42,518 nucleotides of DNA. It comes from JBBSVE01 sp038233815 (lineage in GTDB: Bacteria; Pseudomonadota; Alphaproteobacteria; Rhodobacterales; Rhodobacteraceae). Each line of letters begins with the position of its first letter. Position 1 is the first letter of the stretch. Under the pieces are notes generated by a model, which saw nothing but the letters and a program-made list of their open reading frames with translations, was not told the origin of the DNA and did not search any database. Positions 9,069-16,788 of the stretch are shown piece after piece. The position numbers and the translations under genes were made by a program. The DNA lies in contig JBBSVE010000005.1 of NCBI GenBank assembly GCA_038233815.1, positions 1-42,518 on the forward strand. The letters run 5' to 3'.

Positions 9069-9617
9069 TTATTCCCGCGTCTGTTGCCCGATCTGCCGCA
9101 CCCGCGCCGCGAGCCATTCGAGGTCGTCGTCGCCGATCCCCAGCCGATCCAGATGCTCCGCCGTGGAATAGAGGTAATCACGGTTCGCCCCCCGCCCGCC
9201 CACGGCGCGCGCGATGACCTGCGCCTGATCCTCCAGCGCCAGTCCACCACAATATTGCACGTGGCCGGGGTCGATCACGTAGGCCAGCGCCGTGACGGAG
9301 CGGTCGTCGTCGAGGATCACCGGCAGCCAGTCCTCGAGATAGGCCGCCGACACCAGTTCCCGCTCCCGCAGCATCGCGATCGCTTCGTCCTCGCCCCCCC
9401 GCGCCACCTGGAGCGCGACGCCCGCGCAGGCCGACCCCTCGGCCCGGTCGAGCGCCAGCACGAGGCCCGGTTCGGTATCCGTTCCGCGGTGATGGATGGA
9501 GCGCATGCAGAAGCTGCGGCGCCAGCCGCTCAGCCGGGCCACGCGCTTCTCCGTTACGTCGAAGCCGGGGTTCCAGATCAGCGATCCGTATCCGAAGACC
9601 CATAGCGGTTCGTGCAT
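9069..9617 (-). CDS. chaC: ChaC-type gamma-glutamylcyclotransferase
   Basis: 182 aa, the usual size for bacterial ChaC. The family degrades glutathione to 5-oxoproline and Cys-Gly in the cytoplasm. The substrate-binding motif FGYGSLIWNPGF starts at residue 8. The RE pair in RERELVSAAY puts Glu87 at the position of the catalytic glutamate of ChaC proteins. The C-terminal DYLYSTAEHL segment is also typical. It starts at 9617 and diverges from the DUF2125 gene across 61 bases. Which glutathione conjugates it accepts cannot be told. Confidence 0.9.
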   Translation of the reverse strand: MHEPLWVFGYGSLIWNPGFDVTEKRVARLSGWRRSFCMRSIHHRGTDTEPGLVLALDRAEGSACAGVALQVARGGEDEAIAMLRERELVSAAYLEDWLPVILDDDRSVTALAYVIDPGHVQYCGGLALEDQAQVIARAVGGRGANRDYLYSTAEHLDRLGIGDDDLEWLAARVRQIGQQTRE

Positions 9618-9678
9618 CGTCTGGTCCTTGCCTGCTCACCCCTGTAGACAGGAGCGGGGCGCGGTTGGAAAGGGTGCG

Positions 9679-10662
9679 ATGCGGGGAATACGGTGGGTTT
9701 TCGGGCTGTTCGTGGCGGTGGCCGCGATCTGGTCGGTCTATTGGTGGGTCGGAGAGCGGGCGCTCCAGACCGCGACGGCGGACTGGTTCGTGCGCATGGC
9801 ATCGGAGGGTCGGACCGCCAGCTATTCGGCGCTGGCGGTGGAGGGTTATCCCAGCCGCTTCGACATGACCGTGACCGAACCCCGGCTGGCCGATCCCGCC
9901 ACCGGCACGGGCTATTCCGCGCCGTTCGTGCAGCTCGTGACGCTGAGCTACACGCCGTGGCACGTGATCCTTGCCCTGCCGCCGGAACAGCGCCTGACAT
10001 GGGACGGGGGTGCCGCGACGCTGCGTTCGGCCAAGATGCAGGCGAGCGTCGTGGTCAAGCCGCAGCCTTCCGTGCCGCTGGAGCGGTTCACGCTGGTGGG
10101 CAGCGATCTCGACCTTCGGGCCGACGCAGGCCCCGCGCTGCTGGTGAAAACACTGCGTCTTGCCGCACGCGCGTTGCCGGGGGAGGCGGATTACGAACTG
10201 GGCCTCGATCTGCTGGAGACGAGCCCCGAGGGCGACCTTCATGACCGAATAGCGCAGTCCGGCCTGCCGCCCGCCATCGACGAGATACGGGTGGACGCGG
10301 TGGCGCGGATTTCCGCCCCGCTCGACCGGGCGGCGCCGGAGACCCGGCCCCGGATCGTGAGCCTCGATGTAAAGAGCGCGAGCCTGCGGTGGGGGCCAGT
10401 GACGCTCTCCGCGTCGGGAACGCTCACGGCGGATGCGGAGGGGCGTGCGGAGGGCACGCTGGCGCTGGTGCTGGAGGGTTGGCGGGCGGCTCTCGACGCG
10501 ATGACGAAAAGCGACGTGATCGACGCGCGGAACGCAGGCTCGATCATCGGTGCGGCGGGGATGATGGCCAAGGGGAAGCGGCTGGAGCTGCCGCTGACCT
10601 TTGCGGGCGGGCGCACGCGGCTGGGGATCTTTCCGCTGGGCGACGCGCCGCGCCTGCGCTGA
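9679..10662 (+). CDS. DUF2125-family membrane-anchored protein
   Basis: 327 aa. An uncleaved N-terminal signal anchor spans about residues 4-23 (WVFGLFVAVAAIWSVYWWV), followed by a long beta-rich periplasmic region. The match to the alphaproteobacterial DUF2125 family is by overall pattern: the anchor, the early Y-x-A-L-x-V-x-G-Y-P-S-R-F-D segment around residues 49-62, and the length. The ATG at 9679 was chosen because GGAAAGGG precedes it; longer frames run into the ChaC gene on the other strand. Its end lies 11 bases from the convergent extensin-like gene. No biochemical function is known to me. Confidence 0.8.
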   Translation: MRGIRWVFGLFVAVAAIWSVYWWVGERALQTATADWFVRMASEGRTASYSALAVEGYPSRFDMTVTEPRLADPATGTGYSAPFVQLVTLSYTPWHVILALPPEQRLTWDGGAATLRSAKMQASVVVKPQPSVPLERFTLVGSDLDLRADAGPALLVKTLRLAARALPGEADYELGLDLLETSPEGDLHDRIAQSGLPPAIDEIRVDAVARISAPLDRAAPETRPRIVSLDVKSASLRWGPVTLSASGTLTADAEGRAEGTLALVLEGWRAALDAMTKSDVIDARNAGSIIGAAGMMAKGKRLELPLTFAGGRTRLGIFPLGDAPRLR

Positions 10663-10673
10663 GGCGGGCGCCG

Positions 10674-11501
10674 TCAATGACAGTAGCTGCCGCTGCGGTA
10701 ACGCGCGATGTCGAAATGCATGTGGTTCTCGTGGTAGCCGTCCGATCCCGGCCCGAGAGTCGTGCCGAAGATGCCGCAGGCGCCCTTGTAGGCCTTGCGG
10801 ATCGCCGACCCGCGCGCGCCCTTGAAGTCGTTCTGCACCGTCAGCGTGCCGCGCCGCGCCGTCGTGATCTCGCCGATGTCGATGGCATTGCCCTTGGCAT
10901 GTTCGCTGATCTTCGCGCCCTTGACGTTGTTGCGCCCCCTGCAGGCGTAGGAGGCATAGACCCGCAGTTCGGTGACGCGGTCGAAGCGAAAGGCGGGCTT
11001 CAGCACGGTCGTGATCCAGGTCTTGAGCGTCCGTGTCGCATCGCAGTTGAGCGTCGCCGCCGGTGACAGGTGCACGCCCGCCACGTCCGTCACCCGGACC
11101 GGCAGGTCGATCCCGCAGCCGGAGGTCGCGTCCTCGATCCGCGGGATCGCCGTGCCCCGGATATCGGCGTCGCCGCAGATGGCACCCTTCGGTGACGCAT
11201 CCGGTATCGTGCCGCCCTTTGTCCCGAAAATCGTCCGGAGCACGCCCACCCGCGCCGGTGCGCTGTCCGCCGGGGAAGGGTCGACGTCCGGCAGATCGGG
11301 CCGCGCGGGGGGGCGGAGCATCGGACCAGCGGCAACCGTGGCAACCGCTTCGGGGCGTGGCGGGGGACGCACCGGGGATGGCATCGGTTGATCCAGGGCC
11401 GTCGCGTCAGGCCGGGTCTGCGGGCGGATTAGCGTCTGCGCGTGGGACGACGACGCGCCGAGCAGGCACAGGACGAGCACCGCTCCCGCACCGCGGATCA
11501 T
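10674..11501 (-). CDS. Extensin-like family protein with LAS-type metallopeptidase motifs
   Basis: 275 aa. A signal peptide occupies about residues 1-21 (cleavage after SSHA), then a Pro-rich linker runs to about residue 85, then the extensin-like C-terminal domain. The domain holds SEHAKGNAID (His201, Asp208) and YHENHMHFD (His260, His262). This pattern matches the zinc ligands of LAS/M15 peptidases that cut peptidoglycan cross-links. Four or more cysteines may form disulfides, consistent with a periplasmic location. Its ATG overlaps the stop of the prephenate dehydrogenase gene (ATGA at 11498-11501), so the two are translationally coupled. The peptidase role is inferred from motifs; the family is usually annotated without function. 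Confidence 0.82.
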   Translation of the reverse strand: MIRGAGAVLVLCLLGASSSHAQTLIRPQTRPDATALDQPMPSPVRPPPRPEAVATVAAGPMLRPPARPDLPDVDPSPADSAPARVGVLRTIFGTKGGTIPDASPKGAICGDADIRGTAIPRIEDATSGCGIDLPVRVTDVAGVHLSPAATLNCDATRTLKTWITTVLKPAFRFDRVTELRVYASYACRGRNNVKGAKISEHAKGNAIDIGEITTARRGTLTVQNDFKGARGSAIRKAYKGACGIFGTTLGPGSDGYHENHMHFDIARYRSGSYCH

Positions 11502-12421
11502 TCCGCTTTCGCGGCGTGGGCCGAGCGCCCGAAATCGGGGGCGGCGGTGTCCTGTCCGGCCTCGATGATGCCGCGCCGGATCGCGCGCGTGCGGGTGAAG
11601 TACGCGTGCAGATGCGCCCCGTCGCCAAGCCGGATGGCGCGTTGCAGTGCGAACAACTCCTCCGTGAAGCGGCCGAGGATCTCCAGCGTCGCGTCCTTGT
11701 TGGTCAGGAACACGTCGCGCCACATCGTGGGATCGCTGGCAGCGATCCGGGTGAAGTCGCGAAAGCCCGCGGCGGAATATTTCACCACCTCGGTATCGGT
11801 GACGCGGCGCAGGTCGTCGGCCACGCCGACCATCGTGTAGGCGATAAGGTGGGGCGCATGGCTCGTCACAGCCAGCACCAGATCGTGGTGGGCTGCGTCC
11901 ATCTCGTCCACGTTGGCGCCCATCCCCTCGCACAGCGCGCGCAGACGGGCGAGCGCCTGCGGATCGGTGTCCGGCGTCGGGGTCAGGAGCCACCAGCGGT
12001 TGCGAAAGAGCGCGGCAAAGCCCGCGCGGGGACCGGAATGCTCAGTCCCCGCGATCGGATGGCCGCCGATGAAATGGACGCCTGCGGGGATGTGCGGCGT
12101 CACCGCCTCGATCACCGATTGCTTGACAGAGCCCACGTCCGTCACCGTGGCGCCGTCCTTCAGATGCGGCCCGACCTCGCGCGCCACATCACCCATCACG
12201 CCGACCGGCACGGCGAGAACCACCAGATCCGCCCCCGCCGCCGCTTCCGCCGCGGAGGCGCAGACGCGGTCGCAGAGCCCGATCTCCAGTGCTGCATCCC
12301 GTGTTGCCTGCGTCGGCGCGAAGCCCACGATCTCCCCCGCGAGGCCCGCTGCCTTCATCGCATGCGCCATGGAGGAGGCGATCAGACCCAGACCAATCAG
12401 GGCGACGCGGGGATAGATCAC
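11498..12421 (-). CDS. tyrC: Prephenate/arogenate dehydrogenase (cyclohexadienyl dehydrogenase)
   Basis: 307 aa, typical for the stand-alone enzyme. It catalyses NAD(P)-dependent oxidative decarboxylation of prephenate (or arogenate) in tyrosine biosynthesis. The Rossmann motif VALIGLGLIASS is near the N-terminus (residues 6-17) and the GGHPIAGTEHSG segment carries catalytic His121. A GTG start at 12421 is chosen because it overlaps the hisC stop in a GTGA arrangement and puts the Rossmann motif at the expected position. The order hisC-tyrC fits a transaminase-dehydrogenase pair supplying tyrosine. Confidence 0.92.
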   Translation of the reverse strand: MIYPRVALIGLGLIASSMAHAMKAAGLAGEIVGFAPTQATRDAALEIGLCDRVCASAAEAAAGADLVVLAVPVGVMGDVAREVGPHLKDGATVTDVGSVKQSVIEAVTPHIPAGVHFIGGHPIAGTEHSGPRAGFAALFRNRWWLLTPTPDTDPQALARLRALCEGMGANVDEMDAAHHDLVLAVTSHAPHLIAYTMVGVADDLRRVTDTEVVKYSAAGFRDFTRIAASDPTMWRDVFLTNKDATLEILGRFTEELFALQRAIRLGDGAHLHAYFTRTRAIRRGIIEAGQDTAAPDFGRSAHAAKAE

Positions 12422-13503
12422 CGGATGCCCTTCCACTGCGCCACCGCATGCGCGACCCTGCGGCAGGAGCTTTCGTCCCCCACCGTGATCCGAAGGCAAT
12501 GCGGCAGGTGGTAGCCCGCGACACGCCGCACGATCAGCCCCTGTTCGCGCAGGTAGGCGTCGCAGGCCTCCGCCTCGGCGGGATCGGCAAAGCGCGCCAG
12601 CACGAAATTCCCGAGCGACGTGTCCGACGGCACGCCGAGTTCGGCCAGCGCCTCCGCCAGCCAGGCCCGCATCCGCGCGGTGTCGGTGCGGCAGCGGCGC
12701 ACATGGTCCTGATCGCGCACCGCCGCCTCCGCCGCGTCAAGTTGCGCGTTGGAGAGGTTGAACGGACCCCGCACCCGGTTGAGCACGTCGATGATGCCGT
12801 GCGGCCCGTAGCCCCAGCCGATGCGGAGCCCGCCAAGCCCGTAGATCTTGGAGAAGGTCCGCGTCATCACGACGTTGGCGCGGCTCTCGATCAGCGCGCG
12901 CCCGCCGTCATAGCCGTCGACATATTCGGCGTAGGCCCCGTCCAGCACGAGGATCGCCTGCGGCGGCAGTCCCTCCGCCAGTTGTGCCACCTCGGCGGCG
13001 GAGATCATCGTGCCGGTCGGATTGTTCGGATTGGCGATGAAGAGCAGCTTCGTGCGCTCGTTGCAGGCCGCGAGCAGCGCGGACACATCCGCCGTCCGCT
13101 CCCGCTCCGCCACCTCCACCGGGGTCGCGCCTGCGGCGTGAGCCGAGATGCGATACATCAGAAAGCCATGCTCGGTGACGACCACCTCGTCGCCGGGGCC
13201 CGCATAGGCCTGACACAGCAGGGCGATGATCTCATCGCTGCCCGCGCCGCAGATCACCCGTGCGGCGTCGAGCCCGTGCACCTCCGCAATGGCGAAGCGG
13301 AGGGCGGAATGGTCGGTCGAGGGGTAGCGATGCAGCGCATGGACGGCGCGCGAGAACGCCTCCTTGGTGCGGTCGGAGGGACCGTAGGGGTTTTCGTTGG
13401 AGGAGAGCTTGACCGCGTTGGCGACCCCGGCCACATGCGACGCGCCGCCTTCATAGAGTGCGATCTCCATGATGCCGGGCTGCGGGCGAATGGGGTCGGA
13501 CAT
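12418..13503 (-). CDS. hisC: Histidinol-phosphate/aromatic aminotransferase
   Basis: 361 aa, a fold-type I PLP aminotransferase of the HisC family. Visible landmarks are SSNENPYGPS near residue 34, ANPNNPTGT near 157, the PLP-ring aspartate in LDGAYAEY (Asp188), the Schiff-base lysine in TRTFSKIYG (Lys219) and the phosphate-binding GLRIGW (Arg227). HisC enzymes transaminate imidazole-acetol phosphate and often also aromatic keto acids, which fits the coupled tyrC. The ATG at 13503 has GAGGAGG upstream. The gene overlaps tyrC by four bases. Confidence 0.93.
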   Translation of the reverse strand: MSDPIRPQPGIMEIALYEGGASHVAGVANAVKLSSNENPYGPSDRTKEAFSRAVHALHRYPSTDHSALRFAIAEVHGLDAARVICGAGSDEIIALLCQAYAGPGDEVVVTEHGFLMYRISAHAAGATPVEVAERERTADVSALLAACNERTKLLFIANPNNPTGTMISAAEVAQLAEGLPPQAILVLDGAYAEYVDGYDGGRALIESRANVVMTRTFSKIYGLGGLRIGWGYGPHGIIDVLNRVRGPFNLSNAQLDAAEAAVRDQDHVRRCRTDTARMRAWLAEALAELGVPSDTSLGNFVLARFADPAEAEACDAYLREQGLIVRRVAGYHLPHCLRITVGDESSCRRVAHAVAQWKGIR

Positions 13504-13591
13504 GGCGGCCTCCTCAAGCGTCGGGCACGTGTAACGTCGGGGCTGGATCAAGGCCAGCGGGAAGTGCGGCGCCAGAAGGCCCTTCATGCGG

Positions 13592-13621
13592 ACGGCGCCC
13601 CGCATCGCTGCGGGGCGCCGT
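13592..13621 (-). terminator. Strong GC hairpin between rpsD and hisC
   Basis: A 13-bp perfect stem (ACGGCGCCCCGCA and its complement) closes a four-base loop TCGC. It lies 25 bases downstream of the rpsD stop. It is probably the rpsD terminator, but neither strand has the T-run expected of a classical intrinsic terminator, so it could instead slow transcription or stabilise the rpsD 3' end. Confidence 0.6.
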
Positions 13622-13646
13622 CATCCCTTCCGCAAGGCGCGGGGGA

Positions 13647-14267
13647 TCAGTTCTTGGCGTAATATTCGACCACGAGGTTCGGCTCCATCACGACTGGATA
13701 GGGCACGTCGCCCAAGGCCGGGGTGCGCACGAAGGTCGCGGTCATCTTGGAGTGGTCGACGTCGAGATAGTCGGGAACATCGCGTTCAGCGAGCGCCACG
13801 GCCTCGAGCACGATGGCAAGCTGGCGCGACTTGTCGCGCACCGCGATCACATCGCCTTCCTTCACGCGATAGGACGCGATGTTCACGCGCACCCCGTTCA
13901 CGGTGCAATGGCCGTGGTTCACGAACTGGCGCGCGGCAAAGACGGTCGGCACGAACTTCGCGCGGTAGACCACCGCGTCGAGACGACGCTCCAAGAGACC
14001 CACGAGGTTCTCGCCCGTGTCGCCCTTCACGCGCTCGGCCTCGCCGTAAATCTTGCGGAACTGCTTTTCGGTCAGGTCGCCGTAATAGCCCTTCAGCTTT
14101 TGCTTGGCGCGAAGCTGGGTGCCGAAGTCGGACAGCTTGTTCTTGCGGCGCTGACCATGCTGGCCGGGGCCGTATTCGCGCCTGTTGACCGGGCTTTTCG
14201 GGCGGCCCCAGATGTTCTCGCCCATCCGGCGGTCGATCTTGTACTTGGCAGAGGTGCGTTTGGTCAC
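13647..14267 (-). CDS. rpsD: 30S ribosomal protein S4
   Basis: 206 aa, the standard length. S4 binds the 5' domain of 16S rRNA and starts small-subunit assembly. The sequence has the N-terminal IDRRMGENIWGRPKSP stretch, REYGPGQHGQRRKNKLSDFG, and the S4 RNA-binding domain around LLERRLDAVVYRAKF. It lacks the N-terminal zinc cysteines found in some S4 proteins. The start is a GTG at 14267 with a perfect AAGGAG seven bases upstream. Confidence 0.98.
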   Translation of the reverse strand: MTKRTSAKYKIDRRMGENIWGRPKSPVNRREYGPGQHGQRRKNKLSDFGTQLRAKQKLKGYYGDLTEKQFRKIYGEAERVKGDTGENLVGLLERRLDAVVYRAKFVPTVFAARQFVNHGHCTVNGVRVNIASYRVKEGDVIAVRDKSRQLAIVLEAVALAERDVPDYLDVDHSKMTATFVRTPALGDVPYPVVMEPNLVVEYYAKN

Positions 14268-14406
14268 CGCTGATCTCCTTCGTTGTGCGTGAAGGGCGTT
14301 GTCCTTTGCCGCCGGAGAGTCCGGTACGACCGACAGGGATCCCCTCACGGGGGCCACCAACACCAATGAAAATCACCGAAAGCGCGAACCCTCGGGGAAG
14401 TGGCGG
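14268..14406 (-). promoter_or_regulatory. rpsD 5' leader, about 130 bases
   Basis: If transcription starts just downstream of the predicted -10, the rpsD mRNA has a leader of roughly 130 bases. It contains short GC stems (for example CCCC-CGTGA-GGGG near its middle). S4 is an autoregulator in some bacteria, but I do not recognise a known leader class here. Confidence 0.3.
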
Positions 14407-14434
14407 CTTATACAGCCGCATGGCGCGGTGTCAA
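14407..14434 (-). promoter_or_regulatory. rpsD: Consensus-like promoter of rpsD
   Basis: The minus strand reads TTGACA (14429-14434), a 16-base spacer, then TATAAG (14407-14412). The -35 hexamer is a perfect match and overlaps the TGA stop codon of the upstream glucoamylase-like gene. This is the best sigma-70-type promoter in the window and suits a ribosomal protein gene. Confidence 0.7.
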
Positions 14435-16788
14435 CCGGGGGCCTGCCCCAGCGCGATGGACTGTTCGGAGCCCTCCGATTCATCCTCCTGCGTGAGGCGA
14501 AAGATCACTCGCTCCGCCCCCGCCAGCGTGTCCGCCGCGATCCGCACGCGCCAGAGGCCGAAGGGCCCCGCCTCTGCCTTCAGATCCTGCGCCGCGTTCC
14601 ATCCGCCGATGCCTGCGCGCAGCGTGAAGGGCCGGGGCGCATCCACCAGCAGATCGCAGCCCCGGTCCAGCCGGGCAAGCGGCACGCCCTCGCGCCACCG
14701 CACGGCCTTGGGTGTGTGAGGTTTGGCATAGCGGTCACGCACGCAATCCAGCAGCTCGATCGGCCGCCCCTCGCGCCGTGCCGCGATCAACTTGACCAGT
14801 TCGGCATGGGCCCAGAGGAGCGGCATCGCACTCCCCGTCGGACGGCCGGGGATGAGCCGTTTGCCGGGGATCGGATCAGTGTCCCAAACCTGTTCGGGCA
14901 GCAGTCCCGCCGCACTGGCACAGGCGAGCATGGTGCGCAGATACTCCGCCGGATCCTCGCCCGCGGCCAGCGCCAGATGCCCGCGCTCGCCCACCAGAAG
15001 CGGCCAGCCGCGCCCGATGCCGTGCGTGTCGAAGGCCGAGCCGTCGGCCTGCTCGCCGTAGCCGTCCTCGTTATAGCGGTGATAGACGCGTCCCGACGGC
15101 GTCTCCACGGCGAGGATCTGGTCCACCACCCGCATGGTATTCACCACATGGGGATCGTCCGCCGTGCGCAGGCCGAGCCTGACCAGATAGCTGAACTCCA
15201 TCGCGATATGGTCGCGGGCGGGGATCGTCTGGCCCTGCCGGTTGCGCACCGTCACGGTGCCGTCCTTGCCGCCTTCGGGCGGGGCCACGCGGATGTAATG
15301 GCCGTCCACTCCGCAGGTCTCCGTCCAGCGCGATTGCGAGACGTAGCACCACTCCTCGATCCGCGCGCACCAGTCGTCAGCGCAGTCGAGAGCCTCCGCG
15401 CGCTCCTCCCCGTCGAGCCATTCGGCGGCGGCGACGAGGGCCGCAATCACCACGGCCAGCGTGAAGGGGTTGATACCTGCATTCTCCTCCCACCGGCCCT
15501 GCTGGGTGGAGGGGCCGGAGCGGACGAGGAACCCCGCCGCCCGGCGCACCATCGCGGCGCAGCCGTCGAGATCGGCGACCCCCATCTCCCGCAGCTTGGT
15601 GGCGAGCAGGATCGGCAGGCCCGCCTCGTCGAGCTGGATGCCGGTCCAGAACGGATCGCCGGAGGGATAGGCGTTCTGCACCCAGTGCCCGTCGTCGCGC
15701 TGGGTCGCAATCAGATGCCCCAGCACCCGCCCCGCATCGACGCGGTGGCCCAGCGCCAGAAACGCGAACGCGGTAAGCACCGTGTCGCGCGGCCAGACGA
15801 GGTGATAGCCCCCCATCCGGTTCGTCGTGGCCCCCCAGGGCGTCGAGAGCGAGGCCACAAGCGCGCCAGGATAGTCGCTGTCCTCATGTGCCTTCATTAC
15901 CGTGGCGGAGGTCAGGGCGGCGATCTTCAGCCGGTCGGGCAGATCCTCGTGTTGCGGTTCCCAGACGCCGGCGTCATAGCCCTCCAGCGCTGTCGCCCAC
16001 TCCGCCCATTTGTCGAGGAATCGCTTGCGGACATCCTCGTAGGGCTCTGTCATCAGGGACCGCACCAGCGTGCGCGCGCCGATCGTCGAGGTGGCGCAGG
16101 CCAGCGCCAGAACGCCCTTCGCACCCGCCGCCTCGCCACTGAGGGCCACGTTGCCGCCTTTCGCGCGGTCGTAGGTCCAGGTGAGCCTGCCGTGTCGGTC
16201 GAGATCCTGCCAGCCGTCGGACTGACCCACGAACCCGACCGAGGCGTGCGTGAAACCGCCGCCGCAGCCAAGCGCGATGGCGGCCGCCTCGGTGCCGCTC
16301 TGCGCGCTCAGGGTGCCGTCGCCCATCAGATAGGCGGTGGCTTCCGCGCCGTCGCCGTCCAGATGCGGGGCAGCGATGGCGACCAGACGGAATGGGCCTT
16401 CGATCTCGTAGCGGATCAGGATGGCGTCGCGGTCGGTGTCTGGCAGGAATTCCAGCGTCAGGCGGTAGTCGTGACCGGCATCCGTTCCGGCGTGGGTCAC
16501 GGTTACCAGCGGGATCGCGGGGCCGGGGCGGGTCAGGGTATAGCTGCAGACCCGTTTGAGGTCGATCCAGCCCGCGTCGCCCACCAGATAGAAGGTGAGG
16601 TCGCGCATCCGCGGCTCCCCCGTGGAGGGCCAGTAGACCTCGTTCAGCATGCCGTGGCCCATGGTGGCCCAGAACCGCGCGCCGCCCAGCGCCGTGGTGA
16701 CGAAATCCTTGTCCGACGACGCCCATGTCGGGTCCGTCCCCGGCGCACCCGGGGCATCGGTCCAGTCGCGGTCTTTGGCGTCGGTCAT
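14431..16788 (-). CDS. GH15 family glucoamylase/glucodextranase-like glycoside hydrolase
   Basis: 785 aa. An N-terminal beta-sandwich of the glucodextranase-N type (about residues 15-275; GGARFWATMGHGMLNEVYWP) is followed by the (alpha/alpha)6 catalytic barrel (about 285-690). GYHLVWPRDT marks substrate subsite -1. GRWEENAG (Glu434/Glu435) holds the candidate general acid and GWPLLVGERG (Glu601) the general base. A C-terminal beta domain completes it. The family releases glucose from alpha-glucans, dextran or trehalose. No signal peptide is visible, so the substrate is probably intracellular. The ATG overlaps the stop of the upstream GMC oxidoreductase gene (ATGA at 16785-16788), which suggests linked hydrolysis and oxidation of a sugar. 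Confidence 0.9.
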   Translation of the reverse strand: MTDAKDRDWTDAPGAPGTDPTWASSDKDFVTTALGGARFWATMGHGMLNEVYWPSTGEPRMRDLTFYLVGDAGWIDLKRVCSYTLTRPGPAIPLVTVTHAGTDAGHDYRLTLEFLPDTDRDAILIRYEIEGPFRLVAIAAPHLDGDGAEATAYLMGDGTLSAQSGTEAAAIALGCGGGFTHASVGFVGQSDGWQDLDRHGRLTWTYDRAKGGNVALSGEAAGAKGVLALACATSTIGARTLVRSLMTEPYEDVRKRFLDKWAEWATALEGYDAGVWEPQHEDLPDRLKIAALTSATVMKAHEDSDYPGALVASLSTPWGATTNRMGGYHLVWPRDTVLTAFAFLALGHRVDAGRVLGHLIATQRDDGHWVQNAYPSGDPFWTGIQLDEAGLPILLATKLREMGVADLDGCAAMVRRAAGFLVRSGPSTQQGRWEENAGINPFTLAVVIAALVAAAEWLDGEERAEALDCADDWCARIEEWCYVSQSRWTETCGVDGHYIRVAPPEGGKDGTVTVRNRQGQTIPARDHIAMEFSYLVRLGLRTADDPHVVNTMRVVDQILAVETPSGRVYHRYNEDGYGEQADGSAFDTHGIGRGWPLLVGERGHLALAAGEDPAEYLRTMLACASAAGLLPEQVWDTDPIPGKRLIPGRPTGSAMPLLWAHAELVKLIAARREGRPIELLDCVRDRYAKPHTPKAVRWREGVPLARLDRGCDLLVDAPRPFTLRAGIGGWNAAQDLKAEAGPFGLWRVRIAADTLAGAERVIFRLTQEDESEGSEQSIALGQAPG

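Noticed and set aside
9178..10677. 499-codon minus-strand frame spanning ChaC and DUF2125 genes
   Set aside because: It lies out of frame with ChaC and antisense to the DUF2125 gene, which has a proper start, ribosome site and membrane anchor.
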